Source of the DNA: Prostheceraeus crozeri
Taxonomy: Eukaryota; Platyhelminthes; Polycladida; Euryleptidae
Direction of reading: 5' to 3'
Length of the DNA stretch: 64,000 nt
Assembly (NCBI GenBank): GCA_907163375.1
Contig: CAJQUW010008653.1
Location: 372,001-436,000 of the forward strand
Part shown: piece by piece, positions 63,333 to 64,000 of the stretch
Layout of the letters: each line of letters begins with the position of its first letter
Position numbering within the stretch: the stretch's first letter is position 1
The notes under the pieces: model-generated
Databases searched by the model: none
What the model was told of the DNA's origin: nothing
What the model saw: only the letters and a program-made list of their open reading frames with translations
Made by a program: the position numbers and the translations under genes

Positions 63333-63607
63333 GACTATGAATAACAACTTTGAAATGTTTCCTAATTCTTAAGTATCAACAAGCAACCAATCAGAATGAA
63401 CAGCCAATGAATGATGAATATGAAAGTATATATGTAAAGTGACATTCGTGTCATTTCACTCTGTCTTTGAGACGTATAAGTGAAGTGTTCTCTGGCGAAT
63501 TCTGTTATTATTTGAGGCGTACAAGTGAACTGCTCTCTCGTGAATTCCAAATTTGAGTGAAGTCTCTATCTTGTTGAAGTATCAACCTTAAACTTGATTT
63601 CGTTGAA
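63333..63607. promoter_or_regulatory. Bidirectional promoter, 2B copy
   Basis: CCAAT at 63387-63391 and 63404-63408, TATATAT at 63427-63433, followed by the pPolB ATG at 63608. Matches 40518-40793. Confidence 0.5.
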
Positions 63608-64000
63608 ATGGTAAGTTGAAAATTTCTTCACTCATCTCCCTCAAACGTGTGGCTAATAGCATCTTCCTCAATTTCAGGCATCAACTTCATCACCAACGCC
63701 CTCCCTTCTCGAGGAAAGTTTACAGTTGTTGAGTCAAAGTAGGTTGTAACAATACACTGAGACTTGAACAGAGATGATAGAATGATTTCTCTTTCAGGTG
63801 ATGTGAGTTGCAGCTCAGGACTCTCGCGACAAGGCAACGAGTGGGAATGTGCCGACTGCGGACATATGTTTACAAGGAAGCACAGTCTCTTTCGACACAT
63901 CAAACAACGTGTGTGTCAACGCAAAGCGGCGTCAATCTCCGGAGGTGAAGTTGATTCTGACGATGACATCTCCTTTCCTTGCGATTTGTGCCCTCTTTCT
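63608..64000 (+). CDS. Protein-primed DNA polymerase B, 2B copy, 5' part
   Basis: Exon 1 ATG (63608-63610), intron 63611-63677 (67 bp), exon 2 63678-63738, intron 63739-63797 (59 bp), exon 3 from 63798, open to the window edge. Exon 3 encodes the two N-terminal zinc fingers (WECADCGHMF...H, FPCDLCPLS). Intron positions and lengths are identical to 2A, so the splice structure is inherited. No break within the visible part. Confidence 0.85.

Larger units (their letters stand above)
55399..64000 (-). mobile_element. Polinton element 2B, partial, opposite orientation to 2A
   Basis: Begins AGTAGTAAGTAAAACTCC at 55399, the same terminus as 2A. From ~55,640 it is the reverse complement of 2A from ~45,500 leftward: coiled-coil gene, promoter modules, small genes and pPolB, now with pPolB on plus. 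The preceding six bases AGCTAC (55393-55398) would be the target duplication; the far end is outside the window. Interrupted by piggyBac at 58,996-61,967. Confidence 0.92.

Overview
This looks like animal (metazoan) nuclear DNA from a repeat-rich region, with no host protein-coding gene that I can recognise. It carries three Maverick/Polinton-type DNA virus/transposons (the adintovirus kind, old integrated copies). Between them lie debris of non-LTR retrotransposons, a Tc1/mariner-like element, a poly(A)-tailed SINE-like repeat, a GIY-YIG fragment and an intact-ended piggyBac. GT-AG introns, TATA and CCAAT boxes, AATAAA signals and the mix of transposon classes point to an invertebrate or lower chordate; the species cannot be told. 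The palindrome TAGGCCTA is strikingly frequent outside Polintons.

Layout. (1) <1-~13,640: an A+T-rich Polinton ('element 1') that runs off the left edge. In order: partial ORF, major capsid protein (MCP), pVI-like protein, coiled-coil fibre-like protein (all -), unknown gene and protein-primed DNA polymerase B (+), packaging ATPase, penton-like protein, two further proteins (-), then degenerate tandem repeats. Its genes share an A5-7-ATG start context, and it is peppered with short triloop hairpins, several in frame inside genes. (2) 13,646-23,278: dead transposons (mariner-like, two LINE fragments, SINE-like, a second DDE fragment). (3) 23,285-46,450: a complete 23,166-bp Polinton ('element 2A') with AG...CT ends, ~0.8-kb terminal inverted repeats and a perfect 6-bp target duplication GGTACT. 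It has DEDD-like, RING, pX-like, ATPase, integrase-chromodomain, pVI-like, MCP, cysteine protease, TBP-like, two PC4-like, two penton/minor-capsid-like and polymerase genes, plus a right-arm accessory region. (4) 46,457-55,398: non-Polinton DNA with fold-back repeats and the inverted partner of the 13.6-15.4 kb repeat. (5) 55,399->64,000: a second copy of the same family ('element 2B') in opposite orientation, interrupted by a 2,972-bp piggyBac at 58,996-61,967.

Function. Elements 2A/2B would replicate by protein-primed polymerase, integrate by a DDE integrase with a chromodomain, and build an icosahedral particle from MCP, penton-like proteins, pVI/pX, protease and ATPase. The unusual part is a minus-strand cluster at 32.1-33.4 kb that looks like a small transcription kit (one-lobe TBP-like protein beside two tandem-repeat PC4-like proteins), in an element whose own promoters carry clear TATATAA boxes and whose right arm holds three copies of a ~143-bp promoter-like module. 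Some genes carry tiny 59-67-bp introns, two of them after an exon that is only ATG.

Decay. Both element 1 and element 2A have in-frame nonsense codons in the MCP and other key genes, and frameshifts in polymerase or ATPase, so these copies look inactive. Three frameshifts in element 1 sit in A runs and could partly be assembly error.
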